DNA of 34,712 bases from Lentilactobacillus dabitei (GCF_019061365.1 NZ_JAHPPD010000021.1:1-34712), one strand, 5' to 3'; positions 26,110 to 34,640 are shown, numbered from the stretch's first letter. The notes: a model not told the origin generated them from the letters alone. Translations and numbers: made by a program.

Positions 26110-26513
26110 TGTTGATGAGGCTGCAAATGAAAGAAGAATATCGAATGTCATCAAACGAAAGTGAATGGAAAGCTGCATTACAGTCAAAAGAGAAGTTTGC
26201 GAATTTTATCAATAACTATTTTCAAGAACACAAGGAATTAACTGGGAATTATGAAACCCCAAGTTATTATGAATACTATACGGTTACGCTGGACAGCAAA
26301 GAGGGCTTGGTCATCACGCTGAAGACTGGCTTGAACCAAACGACCAATGCCACGCCAGTACTACCGTTTAAGGATTTGGAACATATTTCGATTGAACAGT
26401 TCCGCCAACTGATTTTGAATAAGAAGTTCGAGGATCAAAGCGAAACTTTAACTGATGTCTTTTCCAAGATGTTGGCGAGTCAGCCGAGTGCGCATATTAA
26501 ACGAGATGAATAA
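26109..26513 (+). CDS. Hypothetical protein coupled to the MFS transporter
   Basis: Unrecognised soluble protein of up to 134 residues. The stop of the transporter and this ATG overlap by one base, with AAAGGA upstream, pointing to translational coupling; ATG 26127 or 26145 are alternative starts. The product is acidic and polar, with a helical beginning, a YYEYYTVTLDSKEGLVITLKTG beta hairpin-like centre and a helical C-terminus. No signal peptide, membrane segment or catalytic motif is seen. Its position in the operon suggests a role in the same catabolic pathway, but no function can be assigned. Confidence 0.7.
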   Translation: MLMRLQMKEEYRMSSNESEWKAALQSKEKFANFINNYFQEHKELTGNYETPSYYEYYTVTLDSKEGLVITLKTGLNQTTNATPVLPFKDLEHISIEQFRQLILNKKFEDQSETLTDVFSKMLASQPSAHIKRDE

Positions 26514-26587
26514 AATTAGTGAAGCATTAGCTAAACAAACAGAGCAGAGACTGGGTCAATAGGCGATTTGATTCCAGAACTTAAGTG

Positions 26588-26630
26588 AAAGCGGCAGTGT
26601 ATTCCAAAATCAGAATGCACTGCCGCTTTT
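26588..26630. terminator. Strong terminator after the MFS-hypothetical operon
   Basis: A 17-bp stem with arms at 26588-26604 and 26613-26629 (core AGCGGCAGTG with CACTGCCGCT), an 8-base loop, and A and T runs on either side. Confidence 0.85.
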
Positions 26631-26894
26631 GCTTAAAAATTCTAAAATCAGTCGTTTCTCGCAAGTCTTAGCGATGTAAAATGGTGAGCTTGAGTTGCAT
26701 TTATAAATACTTTGCTCCATTAACATTATAAAATTCGCTATTCACATCTATTGATTGATAGTTCCACCCAGGACGCTTTCATGGCGAAAAATTTAGGATT
26801 CTCAAACCAATACTGACGGCGGTCTTAGGCGGTGGTAAATTGAGTCAATTTGATATATTGAAATTCCGATTCAAAAAGGAGTTTGTGATAATCA
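26631..26894. other. Upstream region of uxuA
   Basis: About 260 bases of AT-rich DNA with no recognised gene. CGCTTTCA at 26774-26781 matches one half of a cre site only. No confident promoter could be assigned. Confidence 0.4.
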
Positions 26895-26933
26895 ATGGTA
26901 ACTGTCATACTAAACTTAATTAATCAATTTTAG
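26895..26933 (+). CDS. Possible 12-codon leader peptide before uxuA
   Basis: ATG 26895 opens a 12-codon frame (MVTVILNLINQF) whose TAG overlaps the AGGAGG site of uxuA (26932-26937). An AAGGAG lies 13 bases upstream, rather far. The stop-on-SD layout suggests coupling, but the ORF is short enough to be chance. Confidence 0.2.
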   Translation: MVTVILNLINQF

Positions 26934-26943
26934 GAGGAAAAAT

Positions 26944-28020
26944 ATGTCGCAACTTAAGATGGGCTTTCGCTGGTTTGGGTCAAAGGATGACGATATCTCC
27001 TTATCCCAAATCCGCCAAATTCCAGGAACAAAACAAGTCGTCGGTGCATTGTTTGATGTGCCGGTGGGAGCGGTTTGGCCGCAAGCTGAAATTGATGCGT
27101 TGAAGAAGAAAGTCACAGATGCAGGCCTCAAGCTTGAAGTGATTGAATCCGTGAACATTCATGATGATATCAAGATTGGTTTGCCTAGTCGGGATCAATA
27201 CATCGCTAACTACATCCAAACCATCAAGAATTTATCGAAGGCCGGCATCAAAGTGATCTGCTATAACTTTATGCCCGTGTTTGACTGGCTCAGGACAGAT
27301 TTACATCACCAATTAGCTGATGGCTCGAATGCCATGATGTATGAACAGTCAAAGCTGCCTCATGATCCGGAAGCGTTAATGGCTCAAATGAAGATGGGGT
27401 CGCGAGGCTTTTCACTACCTGGCTGGGAGCCGGAACGATTGGCTGCACTCAAGGATCTGTTTGCAGCTTATAAGGATGTTGACGAAGAGAAATTAGTCGC
27501 TAACTGCAAATACTTCTTGGATGCCATTATGCCAACCTGTGAGAAGTATGATGTTCGAATGGCGATGCACCCGGATGATCCGCCGAAGCCATTATTTGGT
27601 TTGCCGCGAATTTATAAGAACGTCGCGGATATGCGGCGGATTGAAGAACTGCATGAATCTCGCTACAACGGCTTCACCATTTGTACAGGTAGCCTAGGTG
27701 AAAATCCAGCCAATGATTTGCCAGCAATTATTCGCGAGTTCGTCCCTAAAGACCGGGTACCGTTCATGCACGTTCGTAATATCAAGTTTGTTAACAAGCA
27801 GGGTGATTTTCACGAATCAGCTCATCCATCGTCTGAAGGCTCACTTGATATGTTTGAGATCATGAAAGCTTTGCACGATACGAATTACGATGGCTACATT
27901 CGCCCTGACCATGGCAGAAACATCTGGAATGAAGATGGCCGCCCAGGATACGGATTGTATGATCGAGCCCTTGGAATCACGTATTTAACAGGACTTTGGG
28001 AAGCTTTGGAAAAGATGTAA
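26944..28020 (+). CDS. uxuA: Mannonate dehydratase
   Basis: Cytosolic enzyme (358 residues) that dehydrates D-mannonate to 2-keto-3-deoxy-D-gluconate in hexuronate (glucuronate) catabolism. ATG 26944 follows AGGAGG by six bases. The family signatures are present: GFRWFGSKDD at the start, CYNFMPVFDW (about 99-108), MAMHPDDPP (about 199-207) and HVRNIKF (about 277-283), with RPDHGR near 320; His, Asp and Cys residues in these blocks bind Mn2+ or Fe2+. The length is normal and the frame intact. Neighbours are a broken MFS transporter upstream and a KDPG-aldolase remnant downstream, so the enzyme may be stranded in a decaying pathway. No uxaC, uxuB or kdgK is in the window. Confidence 0.93.
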   Translation: MSQLKMGFRWFGSKDDDISLSQIRQIPGTKQVVGALFDVPVGAVWPQAEIDALKKKVTDAGLKLEVIESVNIHDDIKIGLPSRDQYIANYIQTIKNLSKAGIKVICYNFMPVFDWLRTDLHHQLADGSNAMMYEQSKLPHDPEALMAQMKMGSRGFSLPGWEPERLAALKDLFAAYKDVDEEKLVANCKYFLDAIMPTCEKYDVRMAMHPDDPPKPLFGLPRIYKNVADMRRIEELHESRYNGFTICTGSLGENPANDLPAIIREFVPKDRVPFMHVRNIKFVNKQGDFHESAHPSSEGSLDMFEIMKALHDTNYDGYIRPDHGRNIWNEDGRPGYGLYDRALGITYLTGLWEALEKM

Positions 28021-28225
28021 CAAGCATGCGGTGTGAATTGCAGACGAAAGGATGGTTATAATTTGAGTACACAATAACGGTCGCTAAGAACTAAAGGAGA
28101 CCTGGGTTGTATCAACAAATTAAATGATGGGTTTAGAGCAATATTTCTCAAATTTAGGGATGCATTTAACCGAGAGTTTATTATAATTAAGCTAAATTGA
28201 TTATCATAAAAAGGAGTGGTTCGAA

Positions 28226-29206
28226 TTGTGCACAAGTGTCACGTTCTTATCTGAAACTGGTGATAACTTTTTAGCTCGAACAATGGATTTTGCATTTGAA
28301 TTAAATGGTCGGCCAGTTGTGATTCCCCGCAAACAACATTTTCCAAGTGATGCTGGCGGTGCTGGATACGATACCCGGTATGGATTTGTTGGTGCCGGCC
28401 GAAATATGGGCAATTACGTCTGAGTAGACGGCGTTAATGAGAAAGGGTTAAGCGCTGCGGCACTCTACTTTAGTGGCGAAGCGGTGTATGCCGATCAGTT
28501 AACCGACCAAGTTAATCTGGCGCCTCATGAAGTGTTGAATTGGATATTGGGCAACGCGGTTGATTGTGGCGATTTAGCCAACCAACTCAAAGACATTAAC
28601 ATTGTCGACGCTCCGATCAAAGCATTGGGAAAGACCACGCCGCTTCACTGGATTATTTCTGATCGTTCTGGGGAATGCTATGTATTGGAAGTCCAAAAAG
28701 ACGGTGTGAAGTATATTAAAAATCCAGTGGGTGTCATGACGAACAGCCCAGACTTTGACTGGCACATGAAGAACCTTAGCAATTACACTGAATTGAAGCC
28801 GTCGCCCCATCCAGCCCGTTCGTATAATGGCTACACCATCACTTCATTTGGTCCGGGGAGCGGGGCGCTTGGCATGCCGGGAGATTATACCTCCGTTTCC
28901 AGGTTTATTCGAACAGTCTTCATGAGAGAATACTCGGATCAAGTTTCAACTGACCAAACGGTTAACGAGTTGAGCCATATTCTTAATTCCGTTGAGATCC
29001 CCAAAGGAGTTAAATTGAAGCAGGATGGGAGTGAAGACTATACACAGTATCGTGGTTACATGGATACCCAAAACACGACGTATTACATGCAGCCTTATGG
29101 GAATCAGACAATCTATCGGGTGGCGTTGTCGGAAGACTTATTAAATAAACCCCAACCAACCGAATTCCCGATTCACAATGAGCAGCAGTATGAATCATTA
29201 GATTAA
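28226..29206 (+). pseudogene. Choloylglycine hydrolase-family gene (BSH/penicillin acylase) with an internal TGA
   Basis: An Ntn-hydrolase of the bile salt hydrolase/penicillin V acylase family, 326 codons if read through. TTG 28226 follows AAGGAG and puts Cys at position 2, the nucleophile exposed after Met removal. Arg18 and Asp21 in FLARTMDF, the DGVNEKGLS block, MTNSPDFDWHMKNLSNY and SVSRFIRT (late catalytic Arg) are all present. The frame stops at TGA 28421-28423 (codon 66) between NYV and VDGVNEKG; the family often has an aromatic residue here, so TGG to TGA is the simplest origin. The remainder is open in the same frame to 29206. Unless UGA is read through, the product is a 65-residue fragment and bile salt or acyl-homoserine-lactone type activity is lost. 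Confidence 0.85.
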
Positions 29207-29234
29207 CGCTTAAGTTAGCAATTAAATAGTCAAC

Positions 29235-29279
29235 AAAAAGCCCAGTTCAAGCTGATTAACAACTTAAAATGGGCTTTTT
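29235..29279. terminator. Bidirectional terminator between BSH-like and kdgA remnants
   Basis: AAAAAGCCCA (29235-29244) and TGGGCTTTTT (29270-29279) form a 10-bp stem with A and T tracts on the outside; the loop is 25 bases. Confidence 0.75.
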
Positions 29280-29303
29280 AGGGCTTAATAAATTTGTTCA
29301 ATG

Positions 29304-29548
29304 TTATTTCGAACGAATTTCCTTTAATTTTTGAATATATTCCTTGGCATTTTCGGTTACCTGATCATAGTCACCCGTTTCACCAGGGCAAACTAAATTA
29401 CCGCCAGCACCGACACAAACGGTCCGGCTGTGAACCATTTGTCCAAGTTGTCTAAGTTAACGCCACCAGTTGGAATAATGTTGAGTTGTGGGAAGAGTGC
29501 CTTAACCGCACTGATCATTTTTGAGCTGGTAACACTGGCAGTCCGCAT
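29304..29548 (-). pseudogene. 3' remnant of a KDPG/KHG aldolase gene (kdgA/eda)
   Basis: On the minus strand, from ATG 29548 the frame reads ASVTSSKMISAVKALFPQ then IIPTGGVNLDNLDKWFTAG, the C-terminal part of 2-keto-3-deoxy-6-phosphogluconate aldolase. A missing base about 29423 (GGA-CC where GGA-GCC is expected) shifts the frame, after which AVCVGAGGNLVCPGETGDYD continues to TAA at 29304. Only the last 80 or so of about 210 codons remain; the N-terminal part, including the Schiff-base Lys region, is gone. The aldolase would follow UxuA and KDG kinase in hexuronate breakdown, so this is decay of the same pathway. Confidence 0.8.
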
Positions 29549-29670
29549 ATCGGGAGATAACGATGAACAACGCGTATAAAACCAAAAAAGGTCACTTTAG
29601 TTGACCCACAAATTTTCTGGGTGGATACTTCAGGTGTGAATTATCTAATAGCATCGGGGAGGAATCTATT

Positions 29671-30468
29671 GTGACAAACTATGTAATTAAAACGGATATT
29701 GACTATGATCCGGTAAACCATCAACTGACCGACATTTACTATGACGGTGACCTGAAACAAAGTCGTGGAGCTATCATTGATATTCACGGTGGTGGGTGGT
29801 TCCGAGGGAATAAAACCAAGGACGCTGATTCATCGAAACGCTTTGTGGATGAAGGTTACTTGGTCGTCACCCCGGCTTATCGAATCACCCCAAAGGCCTT
29901 TTATCCGGCTCCCTTGGAGGACATGGATCACCTTTATGAATGGTTGGTTAAGTCGGACTTACCATTTGATCACGCACACATTGGCGCCTTTGGTTCGTCT
30001 GCCGGTGGCAACATGACCGTTGAATTGGCAATTAAATATGGTATTCCAATTGTCTCATTATCCGGTATTTTAGATATCGATAAATGGCTTGGCGAACATG
30101 TTGCGGTTGTTGCCAAAGAAGGCGACACTAGTGGCTTCAATTCCACCGCCAGTGCGAAAATTAACCAGGATGGGGCCAATGATCCATTCTACAAATGGTT
30201 TGTGACCAACTACTTTGGTGGCCGCACGGATCAATATGAAGCCGCAACTCCGGTCCATCGCGTAAACAATAAGACTGGTCAAATGTATCTAGGTAATTCC
30301 CTCAATGAATTTGTGCCCACCAGCGGGGTCCTTGACATGGCCAAAGCCCTCACGGATCACCAAATTCCGTATCAAACCAGAATGATTCCGGGAAGCCGCC
30401 ACGCCAAAGGGTACTTGGACGACGTGTGGGATGATTTGGTCCTATTCTTTGATCGAACGATGAAGTAG
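29671..30468 (+). CDS. Alpha/beta hydrolase (carboxylesterase-like)
   Basis: Serine hydrolase of 265 residues, probably cytosolic (no signal peptide). GTG 29671 follows GGGGAGG by 8 bases. The oxyanion hole motif HGGGW lies at 39-43, the nucleophile Ser110 is in GSSAG (108-112), and His244 in SRHAKG fits the catalytic base; an Asp before it (DMAKALTDH region) would complete the triad. HGGG proteins of this kind (hormone-sensitive lipase/BD-FAE group) act as esterases on acyl or aryl esters. The exact substrate cannot be read. It stands alone between the kdgA remnant and a bidirectional terminator. Confidence 0.85.
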   Translation: MTNYVIKTDIDYDPVNHQLTDIYYDGDLKQSRGAIIDIHGGGWFRGNKTKDADSSKRFVDEGYLVVTPAYRITPKAFYPAPLEDMDHLYEWLVKSDLPFDHAHIGAFGSSAGGNMTVELAIKYGIPIVSLSGILDIDKWLGEHVAVVAKEGDTSGFNSTASAKINQDGANDPFYKWFVTNYFGGRTDQYEAATPVHRVNNKTGQMYLGNSLNEFVPTSGVLDMAKALTDHQIPYQTRMIPGSRHAKGYLDDVWDDLVLFFDRTMK

Positions 30469-30500
30469 AAAAATGCTCCAAAACAATTTGACATCATGAT

Positions 30501-30555
30501 AAAAGGCGGTGGTCCTCAAAATCCAAACTAGGATTCTGGGGGCCACCGCCTTTTT
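30501..30555. terminator. Bidirectional terminator between convergent hydrolase and protease genes
   Basis: AAAAGGCGGTGG (30501-30512) pairs with CCACCGCCTTTT (30543-30554), with outer T5 and inner GTCC/GGGC-type extension. Confidence 0.85.
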
Positions 30556-30583
30556 ATTGATCGTTAATTTCTCGAACCAAGTT

Positions 30584-31426
30584 TTACCAATAACCAATTG
30601 ATTTGGTGAGTTTAGCCCGGTTAATATCGCGAGTCGATAATTTACCAGTTAAAATCGCAAATGAATTGTCGACAACTTTATAGTCTGTCCAGGTATACTT
30701 GAAATCCGAACCGGCAGATTCGAATTCCGAGGCCATGATGTCGTTTGAGTAGGGGGTATGATCCAATCCCAAGCTGTGACCCAATTTGTGAGTGATGACC
30801 GCTGTCCAATAGCGCTTGTATTGATGTTGGTAAGCGGCCGAGTTAGGTGAGGAGGCTCCGGCCATTTTGTCGCCAGTTAAATCGGTATAAACCGTTGGCA
30901 GGTAGTTGGCGTTATTGTAAAAATTGGCGTTGACGTAGACTTTATTTGTTTGATAGTAGCCATCCCAGGAACCATCCGGGGAGGTTGGCCCGTCTTTCAT
31001 ATTGACGGTGATGGTATGGTTGGTAGCCGTGCCAATTCGAAAGACCTTGGTGCCCAAAGCCACATTCCAATTCTTGATTGCAGCAGTGACATAGCCAGTC
31101 TCTCGAAGCTCAGCAGAAGGAACGTAAACGGTTGCCTGATGATGTTTAAAGACAGTCGGTTTACTCATCCGTTGGACGTTATAATTCTTATTAAAGAGGG
31201 TAAAGTAGCTGTAGTAAGTGCGAAAAGAAAAATGCCGGACGCTACTGGTTGGATTAAGATCCGGGGTTCGTTTGATTGCTTTAGCGAGTGTTTGCCGATT
31301 GACTGATTTGGTAGTCTTTGCAGCTGCCGTGACCGCAGACGTTGGATTTGTTGATGTTGAAACAAATGGTGCTGCCAAAACGGCCGTCAAGCCAATTAAT
31401 AGTAAGGATCGTTTAATCTGGTGCAT
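30584..31426 (-). CDS. Secreted matrixin-like zinc protease with catalytic Glu changed to Lys
   Basis: Secreted protein of 280 residues resembling M10A-type (matrixin-like) metalloproteases of lactobacilli. ATG 31426 follows GGGGATGAG; the ORF is open further upstream without a ribosome site. A signal peptide covers about 1-36. The zinc site would be HExGHSLGLDH, but here it reads HKLGHSLGLDH (213-223): the three zinc His are present while the general-base Glu is Lys214 (codon AAA at 30787-30785, one transition from GAA). The Met-turn DIM (229-231) is intact. Family knowledge says this substitution abolishes peptide hydrolysis, so the product is an inactive or repurposed zinc-binding protein, or the gene has just begun to decay. 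It has its own promoter and terminator. Confidence 0.85.
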   Translation of the reverse strand: MHQIKRSLLLIGLTAVLAAPFVSTSTNPTSAVTAAAKTTKSVNRQTLAKAIKRTPDLNPTSSVRHFSFRTYYSYFTLFNKNYNVQRMSKPTVFKHHQATVYVPSAELRETGYVTAAIKNWNVALGTKVFRIGTATNHTITVNMKDGPTSPDGSWDGYYQTNKVYVNANFYNNANYLPTVYTDLTGDKMAGASSPNSAAYQHQYKRYWTAVITHKLGHSLGLDHTPYSNDIMASEFESAGSDFKYTWTDYKVVDNSFAILTGKLSTRDINRAKLTKSIGYW

Positions 31427-31462
31427 GGTCTCATCCCCTAATGTAAGCGTTTTAAGCTCTGC

Positions 31463-31495
31463 CTGAATCATATCATTTATCTGGAATCATATCAA
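31463..31495 (-). promoter_or_regulatory. Protease promoter containing two direct repeats
   Basis: Minus strand TTGATA (31495-31490), 17-base spacer, TATGAT (31472-31467); start codon about 40 bases on. The 10-base word GATATGATTC occurs twice (at -35 and at -10), 19 bases apart, so one repeat covers each box. It may be a regulator site or chance; the promoter itself is convincing. Confidence 0.65.
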
Positions 31496-31521
31496 AAAAT
31501 ACTGGAAAAAGAGTTCGGCGA

Positions 31522-32016
31522 TCATGGTCGCAGTTCTCGTACCATGTTGTACCAAATTTCACCTGCATGATCAGATGCTGAGACGCCTTCATTCACATAA
31601 CCGTGGCGTTCATAAAATGGAATCAACTCTTTTAAGCAGGTGAGCGTCACTGCTTTGCGGCCTTGGTCTTTGGCAACCATGGCCAATTCATCGAGCAATT
31701 TACCGCCAATGCCTAATCCTTGGAAAGCGGGATGGATGACTAGGCTCAAAACGGTTTGGTACTCGTCGGTCGAAATGTTGGGGTGGGAGGTTTCAAACAG
31801 GCCATCAGCTAAATACCGCTGATGATATGCTGGACCAACAATATAGCCGGCAACCTTGGCTTTGGCATTGGCCACGATGAACGTATCGGGATACTGCTTA
31901 ATGCGGTCTTCCATGGCGGCTTCAGTCGCTGCCTCAGCAGGAGAAAAGCCGGTTTGCTCAATGACCATAATCTCTGGTAGTTGGCTGAGCTTAGCCGACT
32001 GGTAAGTAATTTTCAA
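31522..32016 (-). CDS. GNAT-family N-acetyltransferase
   Basis: Cytosolic acetyltransferase of 164 residues, acetyl-CoA dependent. I favour TTG 32016 with GGAG 9 bases upstream, as in the TTG-started sugar uptake gene; ATG 32031 is the alternative. The acetyl-CoA loop is QGLGIGGKLL following the beta-4 strand LSLVIHP, and the C-terminal ELIPFYERHGYVNEG is typical of GNATs. It resembles the arylalkylamine-type branch. The acceptor is unknown (amine, peptide or ribosomal protein). It is divergent from the DHA2 exporter, with a TATAAT at 32084-32089 in the gap. Confidence 0.85.
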   Translation of the reverse strand: MKITYQSAKLSQLPEIMVIEQTGFSPAEAATEAAMEDRIKQYPDTFIVANAKAKVAGYIVGPAYHQRYLADGLFETSHPNISTDEYQTVLSLVIHPAFQGLGIGGKLLDELAMVAKDQGRKAVTLTCLKELIPFYERHGYVNEGVSASDHAGEIWYNMVRELRP

Positions 32017-32121
32017 AGTGACTAACTCCATTTCCGGTTTGGATATTTTGGCTGGGTGCTGGTTTTCACCCAACCGAGAATAGTATAATAGTAACATTGA
32101 TTAGAAGTGAGATGGAATTTA

Positions 32122-33588
32122 ATGAATGAAAAAGAATCTTTGCATCAGGATCATAACAAGCGGTGGGTAATCATGACGGCGGTATTTATCGCCACGTTCA
32201 TGACCTCCGTTGAAGTCACAATTGTCACGACGGCATTACCGTCAATTATCAGTGAACTGCACGGCTTGGCATTTCAAAGCTGGATCATGAGTGCTTATTT
32301 ATTGACGACAGCGATAACCACGCCGATATATGGCAAGTTGGCAGATACCCTCGGGCGGCGCAACGTCTTTCAATGGGGCGTGATTGTGTTCACGCTGGGG
32401 TCTTGTCTGAGTGGGCTGGCACCTTCTATTTTGATCTTAATCCTTGCCAGGGCGATTCAGGGAATTGGCGCTGGGGCAGTCATGCCATTGACGTTTACGA
32501 TCATCGCCGACAATTTCAGCTTCAAGGAACGGGCCAATGTTTTGGCATTTAATAATACTGCTTGGGGATTGTCCGCGCTGGTTGGGCCGCTGATTGGTGG
32601 CTTTTTGGTTGACCAGCTCTCCTGGCATTGGGTGTTCTTTGTGAACGTCCCGCTGGGATTATTGGTTGCCTTACTGGTATGGCTCGGTTATCATGAAAAA
32701 GTTGAAGGGAAGCAAAAGCTCACGATTGATTGGCTGGGCATTACTTGGCTAACTGTCTTTTTAGTCGGCTTGTTGCTGGCAATCCAATTCATTGATACGA
32801 AACCACTGCCGGCGTTGGGATTATTTATCATTGCTTTCATCGGTTTAGGATTGCTGGTCAGGCAGGAACGCAGGGTTACTGATCCGTTGATGTCACCGAA
32901 GATGTTTCATTCAGCAACCTTTACGATTCAAATTGCCACCGCGATGATTTTGAGCGGTGCCCTGATCGGCTATCAAGTGTACTTTCCAATTTGGCTGCAA
33001 TCCTTATACCACGTCTCAGCAACTGGGGCCGGCTTAGTGGTGACTTCCAGTTCGATTATGTGGTTGCTGGCCTCATTTGCAGTCGGGACGCTCATCGCTA
33101 AATACGTCCCAAAGTGGATCGCTGTGAGCTTGATTAGTGTGATGCTAATTGGCTACGTCTGCCTGATTTTTGCCGGGCACTCGTTTCCAGTCTGGGCATT
33201 CTATGTGATTGCGATGCTAAACGGAACCGGGATGGGGATCATTATCAGTATGAACACGATTTTGAGCCAGCATTTAGTGCCAACAAACATGGTTGGTTCG
33301 GCGACTTCGATATTGACACTTGGCCGGTCGCTGGGTCAGACAGTGATGGCCGGAATCTACGGGGCCATTTTAAATTTTGTCATTCGCCTGCAATTACATG
33401 GTGAATTGACGTTCGCGAAAGTAAATCGAGTGATCAGTTCCAAGCAACGGCTGCCAATTCCTAATCAAGCTGCCATAGATCCCATTGTCCTCACTGCGTT
33501 GCATATGGTGTTTGTCGCCGTGGTTGTCATGCTGATGGTGGCTGTGATGATCAATTGGTTGGATCCAAACAAAAAAATCGTGAAATAA
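32122..33588 (+). CDS. DHA2-family MFS drug exporter (EmrB/QacA type)
   Basis: Proton-driven multidrug exporter of 488 residues with about 14 hydrophobic helices, the DHA2 hallmark. ATG 32122 is preferred, 6 bases after GAGATGG; GTG 32107 is upstream. Motif D1 (TSVEVTIVTTALPSI) is in helix 1, motif A is GKLADTLGRRNVF (about 69-81) and motif C is in helix 5 (WGLSALVGPLIGGF). The family exports cationic dyes, antiseptics or antibiotics; the substrate here is unknown. A TATAAT at 32084-32089 may drive it. It is divergent from a GNAT gene, a common pairing for resistance loci, but the link is only positional. Confidence 0.9.
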   Translation: MNEKESLHQDHNKRWVIMTAVFIATFMTSVEVTIVTTALPSIISELHGLAFQSWIMSAYLLTTAITTPIYGKLADTLGRRNVFQWGVIVFTLGSCLSGLAPSILILILARAIQGIGAGAVMPLTFTIIADNFSFKERANVLAFNNTAWGLSALVGPLIGGFLVDQLSWHWVFFVNVPLGLLVALLVWLGYHEKVEGKQKLTIDWLGITWLTVFLVGLLLAIQFIDTKPLPALGLFIIAFIGLGLLVRQERRVTDPLMSPKMFHSATFTIQIATAMILSGALIGYQVYFPIWLQSLYHVSATGAGLVVTSSSIMWLLASFAVGTLIAKYVPKWIAVSLISVMLIGYVCLIFAGHSFPVWAFYVIAMLNGTGMGIIISMNTILSQHLVPTNMVGSATSILTLGRSLGQTVMAGIYGAILNFVIRLQLHGELTFAKVNRVISSKQRLPIPNQAAIDPIVLTALHMVFVAVVVMLMVAVMINWLDPNKKIVK

Positions 33589-33665
33589 GCTCGGCGATTG
33601 TCCACTTGATTAGTTGGTTCAATTGCGAGATTATAAGCTTAATAATGGTGTAAATGGAGGTAGCT

Positions 33666-34607
33666 ATGGCTAAAAAAGTTGTGGTTCCAGAATCCTTGTC
33701 AGAGGATGGCAAGAAATATCTAACTGATCGGGGAATTGAACTGGTTGAAGTTCCAACGACCAGTAGCGAAAATATTTTGAAGTATGGTCAGGATGCTGAT
33801 GGCATTATTTTGTTTGTCGATCCGATCGGCGAAGAAGTGGTTGCTCAAATGCCTAATCTAAAAATCATTGCCCGTCATGGGGTTGGTTACGACAATGTTG
33901 ATCTCGATGCTAGTGCCAAACATGGTGTCTGGGTCACGATTACGCCCCATGCAAATGCGGCGACTGTGGCTGAAACGACGATCGCTGAGATGTTTGATTT
34001 ATCTAAAAACCTCACCAATATCTCCAATGCTATGCGCCGGGGCGATAGTGGTTATGGGATGAAGCATCGTGGATTCGATCTATCAGGAAAAATCCTTGGG
34101 ATCATTGGCTATGGTCGAATTGGTCATTGGGTTGCCAAGAAGGCCAGTGCGTTGGATATGAACATTTTAATTTATAACCGCACGCCAAAAGAGTCTGCTT
34201 ATGGTAAATTCGTTGATTTTGACACGATCATTAAAGAAGCCGACGTGTTGACGCTGCATTTAGCCTCAACGCCGGAAACCAAACATATCATCGGCAAGCA
34301 ACAGTTGGCTGCAATGAAAGCTTCCAGCGTGATTGTCAATTTGGGACGCGGTAGCTTAATTGATGAGGCTGCATTGATTGAAGCCTTACGTAACCGGACA
34401 ATTGCCGGCGCTGCCCTGGATGTCTTCGAAAAAGAGCCACTACCAAAAGAGAGTCCACTCTTTACGTTGGATAATGTTTTATTGACCCCTCACATTGGGT
34501 CCAACACCGTTGAGGGTTTCTCACGGATGGCAACGGATGCAGCCAGCGAAGTGGTGAGGGTGCTGGATGGTGAGAAGCCTCAGTGGCCGGTGAACGAAGT
34601 TAAATAA
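33666..34607 (+). CDS. D-2-hydroxyacid dehydrogenase (SerA-like)
   Basis: Cytosolic NAD(P)-dependent oxidoreductase of 313 residues. ATG 33666 follows GGAGG by five bases; ATG 33654 overlaps that site. The Rossmann motif is GYGRIG (148-153), with NR where many relatives have Asp, which could allow NADP use. The catalytic Arg228 (NLGRGSL), Glu257 (EKEPLP) and His276 (TPHIGSNT) are all present. RHGVGYDNVD (about 70-79) is typical of the phosphoglycerate dehydrogenase branch, but there is no ACT or regulatory domain and the length is short, so the substrate may be another 2-hydroxy acid. It is monocistronic with a strong terminator. Confidence 0.9.
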   Translation: MAKKVVVPESLSEDGKKYLTDRGIELVEVPTTSSENILKYGQDADGIILFVDPIGEEVVAQMPNLKIIARHGVGYDNVDLDASAKHGVWVTITPHANAATVAETTIAEMFDLSKNLTNISNAMRRGDSGYGMKHRGFDLSGKILGIIGYGRIGHWVAKKASALDMNILIYNRTPKESAYGKFVDFDTIIKEADVLTLHLASTPETKHIIGKQQLAAMKASSVIVNLGRGSLIDEAALIEALRNRTIAGAALDVFEKEPLPKESPLFTLDNVLLTPHIGSNTVEGFSRMATDAASEVVRVLDGEKPQWPVNEVK

Positions 34608-34640
34608 AAAACGTCTTTAATGTGGTTCACATTGTGAAGT

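Noticed and set aside
26768-26781. cre-like sequence upstream of uxuA (CCAGGACGCTTTCA)
   Set aside because: Only one half matches; the other half has three mismatches including the terminal TG, so it is not reported as an operator.
29549-29670. Insertion-sequence scar at the truncated kdgA end
   Set aside because: The junction is abrupt but no terminal inverted repeats, target duplication or transposase pieces could be seen.
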